Position numbers and translations under genes: made by a program. A stretch of DNA of 64,000 nucleotides from Flavobacterium silvisoli. Lineage in GTDB: Bacteria > Bacteroidota > Bacteroidia > Flavobacteriales > Flavobacteriaceae. The notes below the pieces were generated by a model, which was not told the origin of the DNA, did not search any database, and saw nothing but the letters and a program-made list of their open reading frames with translations. Where the stretch lies: NCBI RefSeq assembly GCF_004329815.1, contig NZ_SJPE01000005.1, forward strand, positions 1 to 64,000. The letters are read 5' to 3'. Positions 55,201 through 63,000 of this stretch are shown here, in pieces. Position 1 is the stretch's first letter, and each line of letters starts with the position of its first letter.

Positions 55201-56234
55201 TTGAAACTTGTGACACGGATGGAGTTAATGATGGATTCTATACTTTAGATTTAAGCACCTACATCAGCGGAATTATTGGTAGTCAAACCAATGTGAACAC
55301 AACTTTTTATAACAATTTATCCGATGCACAAAATGGGGTTAACGCGATAATAGATTTAATTAATTATCAGGCATATACTCATACGCTTTGGATTCGGGTA
55401 GAAGATATGACCACTGGATGTTACCAGTTAGCCCGGTTCGTTTTGGTTGTTGAGAAACTGGCTGAACCCATAATTACCTCTGAAAGCGATACCATTTGTG
55501 TAGCTTATGGCAGCAATACGCTAATCAGCGGAACACAATTGAACAGTGGTATAACTAACAATAACTATACTTTTTCCTGGTCATTGAACGGCACGGTAAT
55601 TCCGAATGCAACCGGACCGACACATCTTGTAAACACTGCTGCTCCCGGAAACTATACAGTTGCAGCCACGAGCAACAATCCTCCTCTATTAGGCTGTACT
55701 TCTCTTGTCTCAAATACTTTTACGGTAATCCAATCGGGACCTCCTGTGGCTTCAAATCCGGCCTATACAATCAGTAATGCTTTTGAAGACAACCAAACGG
55801 TAACAGTCAATGTTTTTGGATTTGGGGAGTATGAATACAGTTTGGATGACGGTCCATTCCAAAGCAGCAACATCTTTCAAAATTTATCATCTGCTCCGCA
55901 TACCATAACTATTCGGGATGTTAAAACAAATAACAGCTGCGGAGAAATTGTTTTGGTCGATATTCAAACGATAGATTATCCGCATTATTTCACGCCTAAT
56001 AATGATTCTTACCACGACACCTGGAATGTGACCGGTCTGGAAAATAAACCGGCACGCTTGTACATATTTGACCGTTACGGAAAATTGCTGAAACAACTCA
56101 GCACATCAGGCGATGGTTGGGACGGGACATACAACGGACACGAACTACCGGCCACTGATTATTGGTTTAAGGTAGAATATCCTGAAGGGTCAGAATGGAA
56201 AGAATTTAAAGCTCATTTCTCGCTCAAACGGTAA
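46260..56234 (+). CDS. Giant repetitive surface protein (adhesin-like) with T9SS type B domain
   Basis: The protein has 3324 residues. In order: signal peptide (ending ILYAQ); two PPC-like modules (ANDACSSATPI..., DCVTALTLCN...); a PKD domain (YNWNFGDGFTSTLENPSHTYASAGTYNVTL); a proprotein-convertase P domain (SIAHAWDADVDIFLVCPNG...NGTWQLFVRDDAG); twenty 66-residue Ig-like repeats broken by three 74-residue Big-2-like domains (48138-52769); nine C-D-x-N-x-DG-x-x-x-FDLT modules of about 90-100 residues; an Ig-like domain; and a CHU_C/type B end (HYFTPNNDSYHDTW, FDRYGKLLKQL, HFSLKR). It should be exported by T9SS for adhesion or gliding. Its stop abuts the convergent gene's stop. Confidence 0.92.
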   Translation: MKTLILQALLCLNLIGFSNILYAQPANDACSSATPITVTVGSCSSTLYTNVAATSVGDPSIPSCWLPNSLSHSVWFSFVATTADIEISTNFSGSLANTQLAVYSGSCGSLTQIACQEDINAASGLFHTDVVLHGLTIGNTYYLMVDGNGNTTGTFGICAQEALPIGPTLPVQDCVTALTLCNLNSISVPNGTGSVGINQESPSCFGAPGERSSNWYSFTVATSGILQFAITPNSVIDYDFAVFNTTSSCPGTEISCNWNGTTGPGGVTGLGCSGPQCNPTINVTAGQTYTILVDRFTSTSSAGFTLDFTGTTATVTSPNPSFTATTVCIGSPTQFTNTTNGNYTYNWNFGDGFTSTLENPSHTYASAGTYNVTLLLTAVPGGCQNAITLPVTVKPLPIVDAGTAAPVCSGGCTTLNGSTNALGAIEPFSFSNNNTYAIPDNSTTGVYSPVAVSGIIPATINNTSIASVCLSIAHAWDADVDIFLVCPNGTQIELSTDNGGSGDNYTNTCFTPTAVNPITSGVPPFTGTYAPEQAFSLLNGCNANGTWQLFVRDDAGAITGNITGWTITFNNNIPPYTWSPTTAMTNSTTLTPMVCPSSTTTYTLTASNGTGCTTTDTVTVTVNTPVTPTFTAVSPICSGATLAALPTTSNNGITGTWSPALNNTATTTYTFTPAVGQCAVLTTLTIVVNPNISSVFSGVTPICSGATLTPLPTTSNNGITGSWSPALNNTTTTTYTFTPTAGQCATITTLTITVNPNVTPAFTAVTPVCSGATITALPTTSNNGITGTWAPALNNTVTTTYTFTPNSGQCATSTGLTVTVNPNITPTFTVVAPICSGAALAALPTTSNNGISGTWSPTINNTATTPYTFTPTIGQCATTATTSITVNSNPIITGTLTFCNGSTSQLNGSGTPATVNPWISSNTGVATVSSTGLVSGISNGTSTITYTDSNGCSTTTTVTIATNIIPTFTAIAPICSGSTLSALPNTSNNSITGTWTPAINNTATTTYTFTPNTGQCAQSTTLTITVNPNIVPTFTAIAPICSGATLSALPTLSNNGFTGTWSPALNNTSTTTYTFTPTVGQCATTTTLTISVNNNVIPTFTAVAPICSGASLSALPTTSNNGFTGTWSPALNNTATTTYTFTPTTGQCATTTTLTVTVNSNTIPTFTAVAPICSGGTLSALTTTSNNGFTGTWSPALNNTTTTTYTFTPTVGQCATTTTLTININPNITPTFTAIPPICSGGTLSTLPTTSTNGFTGSWSPALNNTTTTTYSFTPTAGQCATTGSLTVTVNPNITPTFNAVAPICSGSTLSALPNISTNGYTGSWSPALNNTTTTTYTFTPTIGQCATSTTITVNVNNNPTISGSLTFCNGSSSQLNGTGTPAIVNPWISSDTSVATVSSTGLVSGISNGTSTITYTDSNGCSTTTTVTIATNILPTFAAVAPICFGETLTALPTTSINSITGIWSPALDNTNTTTYTFTPNAGQCALTTTLTITVNPNVVPTFTAIAPICSGTAISPLPTTSNNGYTGTWSPALNNTATTTYTFTPTSGQCATTTTLTITVNPKITPTFTAVAPICSGATLSALPTTSNNGFTGTWSPALNNTVTTTYTFTPTAGQCANIKKLTITVNPNVTPIFTAVPPVCSGETITPLPTTSTNGYTGSWSPALNNTATTTTTYTFTPTVGQCATTTTLTVTVNPNITPTFTAVTPICSGGTLTPLPTTSNNGYTGNWSPALDNTNTTTYTFTPTAGQCATSATLTITVNPNITPTFTAVSPICSGGTLSSLPTTANNGYTGTWDPALDNTATTTYTFTPTAGQCATPTTLTITVNPKPTISGNLTFCSGSSSQLTGVGTPASANPWISSNTAVATVDNSGLVTGISGGTSSITYTDENGCFVKATVSIVTNILPNFSAVSPICSGAALSALPTTSNNSITGTWSPALDNTATTTYTFTPTAGQCATVSTLTIIVNPNITPTFTAVTPICSGGTLSVLPTTSNNGYTGSWTPALNNMATTTYTFTPTTGQCAITTTLTITVNSNLTPTFTAVPSICSGATLSALPTISNNGFTGTWAPALDNTVTTTYSFTPAIEQCATSTTLTITVIPNVIPTFNAIAPICSGDALSALPIISNNGYTGTWTPALNNTATTTYTFNPTAGQCITPTTLTITVYALPQSNSVPPLYYCDPNNDGFGVFDLTQVIPVITGGNPYPVSFHETITDAEINGTVIPNPSAYPNIFENHQIIYIRVESVETPMCYKVITLELIVNPTPEAQKPNDYHVCDNNYDGFANFNLTTITSEVMGSINPATHSIVYYTNLADATSETNPITNLVDFTNQTVNAQTLWIRVENIATGCYDIVTLQLIVDPLPTTMQPSYTPYSLCDTSLPDQYEIFDLGSKIPDILMGQTGVNVTFYFSQADALAGINELPLLYTNAVPAVQTLWIRLENNDSGCFVLSTIDIRVEPIPSPIPPDEPYTICDTNQDGISAFNLNTLTSDILQGANYTITYHETLTDAELGNNPLVSPYFNLYPFVQFIYAAAVDNTNGCRSVIPIELHVDPQPEIPVNIDSVIQCDQDNNPQNQSMVFNLTQITPLVLAEQDLPASSYSVTYYTTQTNAISGLNPIINTTSYTGFNHQIIWIRIENNSTYCFAIGWFELLINPPLALTTPTPLNMCDDDNVPNNLYTVFDLTVKNSEITQGQPNMIVTYYPSHPVTASSIPIPNPTAYTNTIPAVQTLGVMVTNAQGCRSYTTLDIRVLPIPTPNNPHITVPEMVLPAQCETVAGSDVAVFDLTTYQNYITNGDPNVELHYFPSHTDLVNNTNEIVNPGSATVGDASIAGITINQIQYVYVAVSSKVFADYMGRKCYKEVQQGFIVNPLPVAAAVSDYQICENDPSGINDGIEIFDLTSQTTALLAGNQTTPTSNYSIRFYEDSTLTQPINTPSNYTNITNPQLIFVQITNTTTGCKSAVGSFTIKVNPKPTATAPANFETCDTDGVNDGFYTLDLSTYISGIIGSQTNVNTTFYNNLSDAQNGVNAIIDLINYQAYTHTLWIRVEDMTTGCYQLARFVLVVEKLAEPIITSESDTICVAYGSNTLISGTQLNSGITNNNYTFSWSLNGTVIPNATGPTHLVNTAAPGNYTVAATSNNPPLLGCTSLVSNTFTVIQSGPPVASNPAYTISNAFEDNQTVTVNVFGFGEYEYSLDDGPFQSSNIFQNLSSAPHTITIRDVKTNNSCGEIVLVDIQTIDYPHYFTPNNDSYHDTWNVTGLENKPARLYIFDRYGKLLKQLSTSGDGWDGTYNGHELPATDYWFKVEYPEGSEWKEFKAHFSLKR
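48138..52769 (+). repeat. Twenty 198-bp coding repeats in a 4-6-6-4 pattern
   Basis: The 66-residue unit (PTFTAVAPICSG...TGTWSPALNNT...YTFTPTAGQCATTTTLTITVNPNI) occurs four times (48138-48929), then a 74-residue domain (48930-49151), six times (49152-50339), a 74-residue domain (50340-50561), six times (50562-51755; one unit two residues longer), a 74-residue domain (51756-51977) and four times (51978-52769). The units have diverged at synonymous sites, but several stretches are nearly identical. Confidence 0.95.
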
Positions 56235-56648
56235 TTAGTGAGGCAATTTATCTTTGAAAAAACCATATAGAAAAGTTCCGAAAACCGCACCAAACAAAAC
56301 CAATCCGACACTTAAAAAGCCTGAGCCTAGAAGAATGAAAATAGGACCCGGACAAGAACCTACCATAGCCCAACCCAACCCAAACAATAGCCCCCCGATA
56401 AGGTATTGAGCGGTCCCTTTTTCTTTGTCTTGTATAACTATCGGATTACCTTCAATGTCTTTTAATTGTTTTCGTTTAATGATTTGAATCCCTATTGCTC
56501 CGGTAGCAATGGCCACCATGATGATACCGTACATGTGGAACGACTGAAACTGAAACATTTCATAAATGCGGTACCAGGAAACCGCTTCGGCTTTGGTTAA
56601 TACAATTCCGAAAATAAAACCCACCAATATAAATTTCAATAATTTCAT
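56235..56648 (-). CDS. YeeE/YedE-family half transporter (DUF6691), subunit 2
   Basis: The protein has 137 residues and four hydrophobic segments. GLGWAMVGSCPGPIFILLGSG has the Cys and GSCPGP motif of the sulfur-transporter half proteins. With the neighbour at 56652 it forms a two-gene pair with a 3-bp gap that together equals one full-length TsuA/YeeE protein. Thiosulfate or other sulfur-compound uptake is inferred. Its stop is adjacent to the stop of the giant adhesin gene. Confidence 0.85.
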   Translation of the reverse strand: MKLLKFILVGFIFGIVLTKAEAVSWYRIYEMFQFQSFHMYGIIMVAIATGAIGIQIIKRKQLKDIEGNPIVIQDKEKGTAQYLIGGLLFGLGWAMVGSCPGPIFILLGSGFLSVGLVLFGAVFGTFLYGFFKDKLPH

Positions 56649-56651
56649 AGC

Positions 56652-57209
56652 TTAAAAAATCAGAGGTAAAATAAAATGTGCCATAATCAATCCGCCAACA
56701 AAGAAACCGATGACCGCTTTTAAAGACGGTAATTGCAAGTTACTCATCCCTGAAATGGCATGACCGGAGGTACATCCGCCGGCATATCTTGAGCCAAAGC
56801 CAATTAGCATACCTCCTACTATCAAGATTAAAATCATTTTAGGTGATTGAAATACCTGATTACCGAATAAAGCATCAGGCAATACTTTTCCGTTAGGAGC
56901 CTCAATGTTCATTACCGCTAACTGTTCTACCGTTTTGGGGTTTAAGGTAACATTGGAAGGATCGTTCAAAAAATGAATGGCCACATGTCCTCCCAACATA
57001 GCTCCGACTACAACAGCCAAATTCCAGCGTTGCGATTTCCAGTCCCAATCAAAGAAAGGCACTCTTTTACCAATTCCCGTCATGGCACATAGCGAACGAA
57101 GATTCGAGGACATTCCAAATACCTTTCCGAAGTAAATAAGAGTCAGCATTATTAGACCTATCAGAAAACCTGAAATAGCCCAATGCCATGTGTGAGTAAT
57201 ATATTCCAT
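56652..57209 (-). CDS. YeeE/YedE-family half transporter, subunit 1
   Basis: The protein has about 185 residues from Met at 57209 (MEYITHTWHWAISGFLIGLIML); the frame continues upstream to 57248, but that part is polar. FGSRYAGGCTSGHAISGMSNLQLPS carries the second key Cys motif (GGCTSGH) of the YeeE/TsuA family. The split arrangement is common in Bacteroidetes and Proteobacteria. It pairs with the 56235 gene. Confidence 0.88.
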   Translation of the reverse strand: MEYITHTWHWAISGFLIGLIMLTLIYFGKVFGMSSNLRSLCAMTGIGKRVPFFDWDWKSQRWNLAVVVGAMLGGHVAIHFLNDPSNVTLNPKTVEQLAVMNIEAPNGKVLPDALFGNQVFQSPKMILILIVGGMLIGFGSRYAGGCTSGHAISGMSNLQLPSLKAVIGFFVGGLIMAHFILPLIF

Positions 57210-57311
57210 TTGTTGTTTTTTTTTTGCAAAAATAGCAATATTAACCATTTATACCTTTATTCCTTTTTGGTAAAAATAAAGTACTTTTGGTTCCAAATTA
57301 GTAAGTCAAAA

Positions 57312-57791
57312 ATGAAAAACTATTCAATTGAAATAAAATGGGCCATTCGCTTTAGTCTACTTACGCTGGCTTGGGCCATTGGTGAAAAATTCGTAGGATT
57401 GCATGACGAACGCATAGCCGACTATGCCCTTTACACCAACCTTTTCGGATTACCGGCCTTGTTATTCTTTGTTATGGCTTTGAAAGAAAAGAAAAAATAT
57501 TTCTTCAACGGAACTATGACGTGGACGCAGGGATTTGTCAGCGGTGTAATACTGTCGTTTATCATTGCACTATTGACTCCGTTGACGCAATACGTGATTT
57601 ACAAAAGCATCACCCCTCATTTTTTTGAAACTATTATTGCCTACAAATTAAAAAGCGGTTTCATTACCGAGGCAGTAGCCCAACAGTATTTTAATCTGAA
57701 AACTTATATGTTTCAAAATTCGTTCAGTAACTTATCGCTTGGGATTTGTACCGGTGCCCTGGTTTCATTATTTATTCGAACAAAAAAATAA
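57312..57791 (+). CDS. DUF4199-like membrane protein
   Basis: The protein has 159 residues with four helices: WAIRFSLLTLAWAIGEKF, LFGLPALLFFVMALKEK, GFVSGVILSFIIALLTPL, and LSLGICTGALVSLFIR. The order and the K-x-W-A-I start fit the DUF4199 family of Bacteroidetes. ATG at 57312 is chosen; the frame is open upstream but not coding-like. A TACTTTTG -7-like element is at 57282. Confidence 0.8.
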   Translation: MKNYSIEIKWAIRFSLLTLAWAIGEKFVGLHDERIADYALYTNLFGLPALLFFVMALKEKKKYFFNGTMTWTQGFVSGVILSFIIALLTPLTQYVIYKSITPHFFETIIAYKLKSGFITEAVAQQYFNLKTYMFQNSFSNLSLGICTGALVSLFIRTKK

Positions 57792-57832
57792 AGTTGCACG
57801 GTTATTGTGTAATCTCAAAAAAACATTTTATC

Positions 57833-58291
57833 ATGAAAAAAATAATCAAACTAAGCTGTTTTATTGCACTAACTGTTCTTTTAAATTCTTGTGTGAGTAC
57901 CAAATCTACTCTGAAAAATGTAGACGATAACGCTCCGATTCCAACGTTGACCAAAGACAATACTTTTTTACTGACCGAATACAGCAAGGATAAAAAATAC
58001 GGGTATGATCCTGATTATCCTATCAATGTTTTTTATAAAAACACCAAAGACGAAAATCTAAATGCCGAACGCTTCTTAAATGCTTTAGCCGGACCCAAAG
58101 GCGAAAAAATAACGTTTACCAAATTAGAAAGTTGTTGTCCTTTTCCCACTAAGAGAAGCGAAATGGGTGCCGGCTTTTTAGATGTATACGAATTGACCTG
58201 GCCGGGGCAATCAACTCCGGTAAAGCTTTACCTAAACATTTATGAAAGAGGATATTTATTAGTGCCCCTAGGCCTTTCCGTTAAAAGATAA
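57833..58291 (+). CDS. Lipoprotein, family not recognised
   Basis: The protein has 152 residues from ATG 57833, with a lipoprotein signal (MKKIIKLSCFIALTVLLNSC). The mature part includes YSKDKKYGYDPDYPINVFYKNTKDENLNAERFLNALAGPKGEKI and KLESCCPFPTKRSEMGAGFLDVYEL, with a conserved-looking CCPFPT motif; it resembles small Flavobacteriaceae lipoproteins of unknown function. It lies 41 bp after the DUF4199 gene and may be co-transcribed. Confidence 0.75.
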   Translation: MKKIIKLSCFIALTVLLNSCVSTKSTLKNVDDNAPIPTLTKDNTFLLTEYSKDKKYGYDPDYPINVFYKNTKDENLNAERFLNALAGPKGEKITFTKLESCCPFPTKRSEMGAGFLDVYELTWPGQSTPVKLYLNIYERGYLLVPLGLSVKR

Positions 58292-58360
58292 CTTAACACA
58301 ATAGCTCTCAGAAAGTAAGCAAATTATTCATAACTTAGCGGTTTTTAAATCCTAAATATT

Positions 58361-59179
58361 ATGAATATTAATGCTATTCCACAAATCAAAAATACGGATA
58401 GTGGAAATTTCTTTGTTCTTGCCGGTCCTTGTGCCATAGAAGGCGAAGAAATGGCAATGCGAATTGCTGAAAAATTGGTCAGTGTAACTGACAAACTACA
58501 AATTCCTTATGTTTTCAAAGGTTCATTCAAAAAAGCAAACCGTTCCAGAATAGACAGTTTTTCCGGAATAGGCGATGAAAAGGCCCTTAAAATTCTCCGA
58601 AAAGTTTCCGAAACATTTCACGTTCCCACTGTAACCGACATTCATGCTCATGAAGATGCAGCCATGGCCGCCGAATATGTTGATATGCTGCAAATACCGG
58701 CTTTTTTGGTTCGCCAAACGGATTTGGTGGTAGCGGCAGCTAACACAGGCAAAGTAGTCAATCTTAAAAAAGGACAATTCATGAGTCCGGAAAGCATGAA
58801 ACACGCGGTACAAAAAGTATTGGACTGCAACAACCAAAACGTTATGGTAACCGACAGAGGCACTATGTTTGGATATCAGGATATGATTGTAGATTTTCGC
58901 GGAATTCCTACCATGCAAAACTACGCTACCACCGTACTTGATGTAACGCATTCATTACAACAACCCAATCAAACCGCAGGAGTAACCGGCGGAAGACCCG
59001 ATATGATTGAAACTATCGCCAAAGCGGGAATTGCTGTAGGTGTTGACGGTATTTTTATAGAAACGCATTTTGATCCGGCTCATGCCAAAAGTGATGGCGC
59101 CAATATGCTACACCTTGATTATTTTGAAGGACTTATGACCCGTTTAGTTGCTATACGAAAAACCATTAATCAATTTTAA
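58361..59179 (+). CDS. kdsA: 3-deoxy-8-phosphooctulonate synthase
   Basis: The protein has 272 residues, close to the family length. It condenses phosphoenolpyruvate with arabinose 5-phosphate to KDO-8-phosphate for LPS. Diagnostic segments: FFVLAGPCAIEGEEMAM, YVFKGSFKKANRSRIDSFSGIG, VPTVTDIHAHEDAAMAAE, QIPAFLVRQTDLV, VTDRGTMFGYQDMIVDFRGIP, DVTHSLQQPN and GIFIETHFDPAHAKSDGANML. It has no Cys at the metal site near the N-terminus start of the barrel, so it is of the metal-independent type by pattern (Asn in KKANRSR). Confidence 0.95.
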   Translation: MNINAIPQIKNTDSGNFFVLAGPCAIEGEEMAMRIAEKLVSVTDKLQIPYVFKGSFKKANRSRIDSFSGIGDEKALKILRKVSETFHVPTVTDIHAHEDAAMAAEYVDMLQIPAFLVRQTDLVVAAANTGKVVNLKKGQFMSPESMKHAVQKVLDCNNQNVMVTDRGTMFGYQDMIVDFRGIPTMQNYATTVLDVTHSLQQPNQTAGVTGGRPDMIETIAKAGIAVGVDGIFIETHFDPAHAKSDGANMLHLDYFEGLMTRLVAIRKTINQF

Positions 59180-59189
59180 TATTCTTGTT

Positions 59190-60035
59190 TTGAAAACATA
59201 TAAATTTCTTTTACTCTCTACTTTTTGGGGCCTTACCCAATTAGCTTCGGCACAAGAACAAATGACTACCTCGGATAAGTATACGGCACATAACAAAGGT
59301 AAATTTTATGTGTTTTGGGGTGGAAATCGGGAAAGTTTTACCAAATCTGATATTCATTTTACAGGTGATGATTATGATTTCACTTTATACGATGTAGTGG
59401 CACATGACAAACCCAAAGGTTGGCAAATGGATTATGTAAATCCTGCCAGAATGACCATCCCGCAGACCAACCTTAGAATAGGATATTTTATAAATGACCA
59501 CTACAACATTTCAATTGGCTTAGACCACATGAAATATGTGATGTATCAGGATAGAGCTGTAGATTACAGCGGTTACTATCCAAATCAGGGAAGTTACGGA
59601 GAGCAATTGCCAAATAACCAACTATTGCTTACTGAAGCATTTCTTAAATTTGAACATACCGACGGATTGAACTACATCAATACAGAGTTTTGCCGGGTAG
59701 ATGATATTTCAAAATTATTCACAATTACCAATACGGATAAATTCCAGGTGAACATCACTGAAGGAATCGGAACAGGTATTTTGCTTCCTAAAACCAACTC
59801 TACACTTTTAGGCAAAGAAAGACATGATGATTTCCACATTTCGGGTTATGGTGTTTCGGCAAAATTAGGTTTGAACTTAACCTTCTTCAAACACTTTTTT
59901 ATGCAAGCAGAATTAAAAGGAGGCTACATTAACATGCCGGATATCAGAACCACCAACGATCCGGCGGACAGAGCTTCTCAACACTTTTTATTCCTCCAAA
60001 GAATCATTGCTTTCGGAGGAGTTTTCAAGGTATAA
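59190..60035 (+). CDS. Secreted beta-barrel-like protein, family not recognised
   Basis: The protein has about 281 residues from a TTG at 59190 that starts a signal peptide (KTYKFLLLSTFWGLTQLASA); no ATG fits. The mature part is strand-rich (GKFYVFWGGNRESFTKSDIHF, NLRIGYFINDHYNISIGLDHM, VSAKLGLNLTFFKHFFMQAELKGGYI) and ends RIIAFGGVFKV. It may be an outer-membrane barrel. It begins 10 bp after kdsA, so LPS-envelope expression coupling is possible. Confidence 0.65.
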   Translation: MKTYKFLLLSTFWGLTQLASAQEQMTTSDKYTAHNKGKFYVFWGGNRESFTKSDIHFTGDDYDFTLYDVVAHDKPKGWQMDYVNPARMTIPQTNLRIGYFINDHYNISIGLDHMKYVMYQDRAVDYSGYYPNQGSYGEQLPNNQLLLTEAFLKFEHTDGLNYINTEFCRVDDISKLFTITNTDKFQVNITEGIGTGILLPKTNSTLLGKERHDDFHISGYGVSAKLGLNLTFFKHFFMQAELKGGYINMPDIRTTNDPADRASQHFLFLQRIIAFGGVFKV

Positions 60036-60068
60036 TTTTCACTGAGCTATTGACCAAAACCAATTATT

Positions 60069-63000
60069 ATGAAAAGAATTACATTATTGCTATTACTTTT
60101 ATTCTTGTCTGCCAGCAGCTATTCTCAAATGGCTGTAGAAGGATTTGAATCGACTACAGGACCTGATGCTTTACCATCAACGAACTGGACATTGGGAACA
60201 GGAAACTGGGCTGTTTTTGACAATGGAGTCGGAACAGGACAACGATGGGGGATTAACAATACTGTAATTACCCCTCCTATAGTTTACCAAGGAAGTAATG
60301 CGGCTTATGTAAATCGTGAAAATATTGGTTTAGGGAATACTTCTGAAGATTTTTTGGCAACTCCGCTAGTTACCATACCAACCAATGGTCAGTTGCACTT
60401 TTATACCCGCTCATTTACTAGTGGTAATCAAGGAACTATTTATCAAATCAGGGTAGCACCTGCTTCAGCCACTCAAACAAATCCGGCTGGCTATACCACA
60501 ATTCAACAGTGGACAGAAGCGCAACTTACAGCTGTGTTTAACATTTATGAAGAAAAAGTAGTAAACCTTTCAGCTTACGCCAACCAACAGGTTTATGTTT
60601 CTTTTGTAATGGTATATACCCAACCTACAACTGCTTTAAGTGGCGATCGCTGGTTGGTAGATGATGTGAGTATAGTACAACAATGTTTAGATCCAACAAA
60701 TTTAACCGCAACAAATATCACGCTGACCTCCGCTAATTTAAATTGGGCAAATCCCAGTGGAGCCTCTTCATGGGAAATTGAAGTATTACCGGCAACGGAT
60801 ACCCCTTCAGGAGTTGGGGTAATTTACAACGGCTCTTTACCTTATTTTGCTACAACTACTGCATCAGGAGCTCCGCTGACACCGTCAACCTCGTACATTT
60901 ATTACGTAAGAGCTTTGTGTTCTGCCACTCACAGTGTTTGGATAGGACCATTTCCGTTTAAAACAGCTTCTCCCGGAACCAGTTGTAATACGCCAATACA
61001 AATAACGTCTTTACCATATAGCACAACTGACAACACCTCAAATTACACCGATAATCCTGCTATAGAAGGAAGTCCTGGTGCCAGCGGTTGCGGATCGACT
61101 AATAATTATTTGGCAGGGAATGACGTCGTGTACGCATATACCGCTACCAGCACAGGAACCATCAATGTTACCATGACTCCTAACTCCACTTATTCAGGAA
61201 TTTTTGCTTACAATAGCTGTTCCAACATAGGTGTCAGCTGTTTGGGCGGAGTGGCAAATGCCGGATCAACCCCCAGAGTTTTTGATTTGCCCGTAACTGC
61301 CGGAACAACGTATTATTTTGTAATCTCTACTTGGGCAAATCCTACTCCTAATACCGTAGCCTACACTTTAGTCATACAAACCGTAAATTGTGCTCCTCCA
61401 ACTAATTTGAGTGCCACAAATATAGGGCAAAATTCAGCTGATTTATCTTGGTCAAATCCAAGCGGAGCCACGTCTTGGGAAGTAGCAGTCCAGCCTGCGG
61501 GAGATCCAATTCCTTCGGGTTCAGGTGTGACGGCATCAACCAATGTAAATTTTCAAGCCGGAGGTTTAACCGCTGCGACTGCCTATCAATATTATGTCAG
61601 AGCCGATTGTGGTAACGGGACCTTTAGTGCTTGGTCAGGCCCTTTTCCCTTCAATACCAAAATATGTGATGTAGCTCAACAGTGTAATTACACTTTTATT
61701 ATGAGAGATTCATTTGGTGACAGTTGGACTGGGGGCACCATGCAAATAAAACAAAACGGGATAGTAGTAGCCACGTTAACCGGCCCCACTACAGCACAAG
61801 GAACTACTCCGGTGAGTGTAACCGTTGCTATGTGTACTAATTTATCTTTTGATTTGGTTTGGAGTACGGGTGGCACATTTCCGACTGACATGGGAATTAC
61901 CGTTGTCAACTCATTTGGCCAAACCTTATTTGTCAAACAACCAAATACGGGAACTACCGGCTTGGGAGGCATACTATACAGCGGTGTGGTTGATTGTTTA
62001 ACTCCGGCCTGTTTGCCGGCAACAACTTTAACCGTTACAAATATATCAGATACATCAGCTTCTTTGGGATGGACCTCCAACGGACCAGAAACTTCATGGC
62101 AGGTAATTGTATTGCCGACAGGTTCAACACCTCCTGCTCCTTCGGAAACAAACTGGGTTCCAGCACCCTCAAATCCGTTCACTTACAACAATCTGACACC
62201 GGGAACTACTTATGATTTTTATGTAAGACCCGTGTGTTCTGCCACCAATACGGGAGCTTGGAGTGCTGTTAAAACCTTTACAACGGCATTGTGTCCGCTA
62301 TCCAATCAGTGTAATTATTCATTTATAATGACCGATTCTTTTGGAGATGGCTGGACAGGAGGTACTATGCAAGTAAAACAAAACGGAATTGTTGTCGCGA
62401 CCTTAACCGGACCAACAGCTGCCCAAGGCACAACCCCAGTTACAGTAACGGTTCCGTTATGCCACGGAATACCATTTGAATTGTATTGGAGTACCGGAGG
62501 AACCTTCCCTGGTGATATGGGAATTTCCATAAAAGAAGCACTTGCTCCACAAACAACAATATATACAAAACCTTCGGGTACGGGAGTTCCTTTGACAACA
62601 TTATTTACAGGCACTGCCGAATGTTTTCCTGCTACATGTCCTAAACCAATCAACATTGTTTTCAGCGGAATATCACAAACGGGAGCCACCGTTACCTGGA
62701 CAGAAGCCGGCACTGCAACTCAATGGGAAGTAATCATTTTACCGGGAGGCTCACCGGCTCCGACAGCTACATCTACCGGTGTTTTTACTACCTCAAATCC
62801 ATTTGTTTTCCCAACACTTTCACTTACTCCGGCAACAACTTATGACGTGTACATCAGAGCTATTTGCTCGGCAACAGATATCAGTTTTTGGTCAAATAAA
62901 AAATCTTTCACGACTTTGATAGCCAATGATGAATGTAGTAATGCTACTGTCGTACCTGTAAATTCTACTATCAATTGTGTCGTAACAGCATCAGGTAGTT

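Noticed and set aside
61361-62713. Minus-strand frames in the last surface-protein gene
   Set aside because: The plus strand is open throughout with recognisable domains. The minus frames follow the repetitive fibronectin DNA and look unlike any protein.
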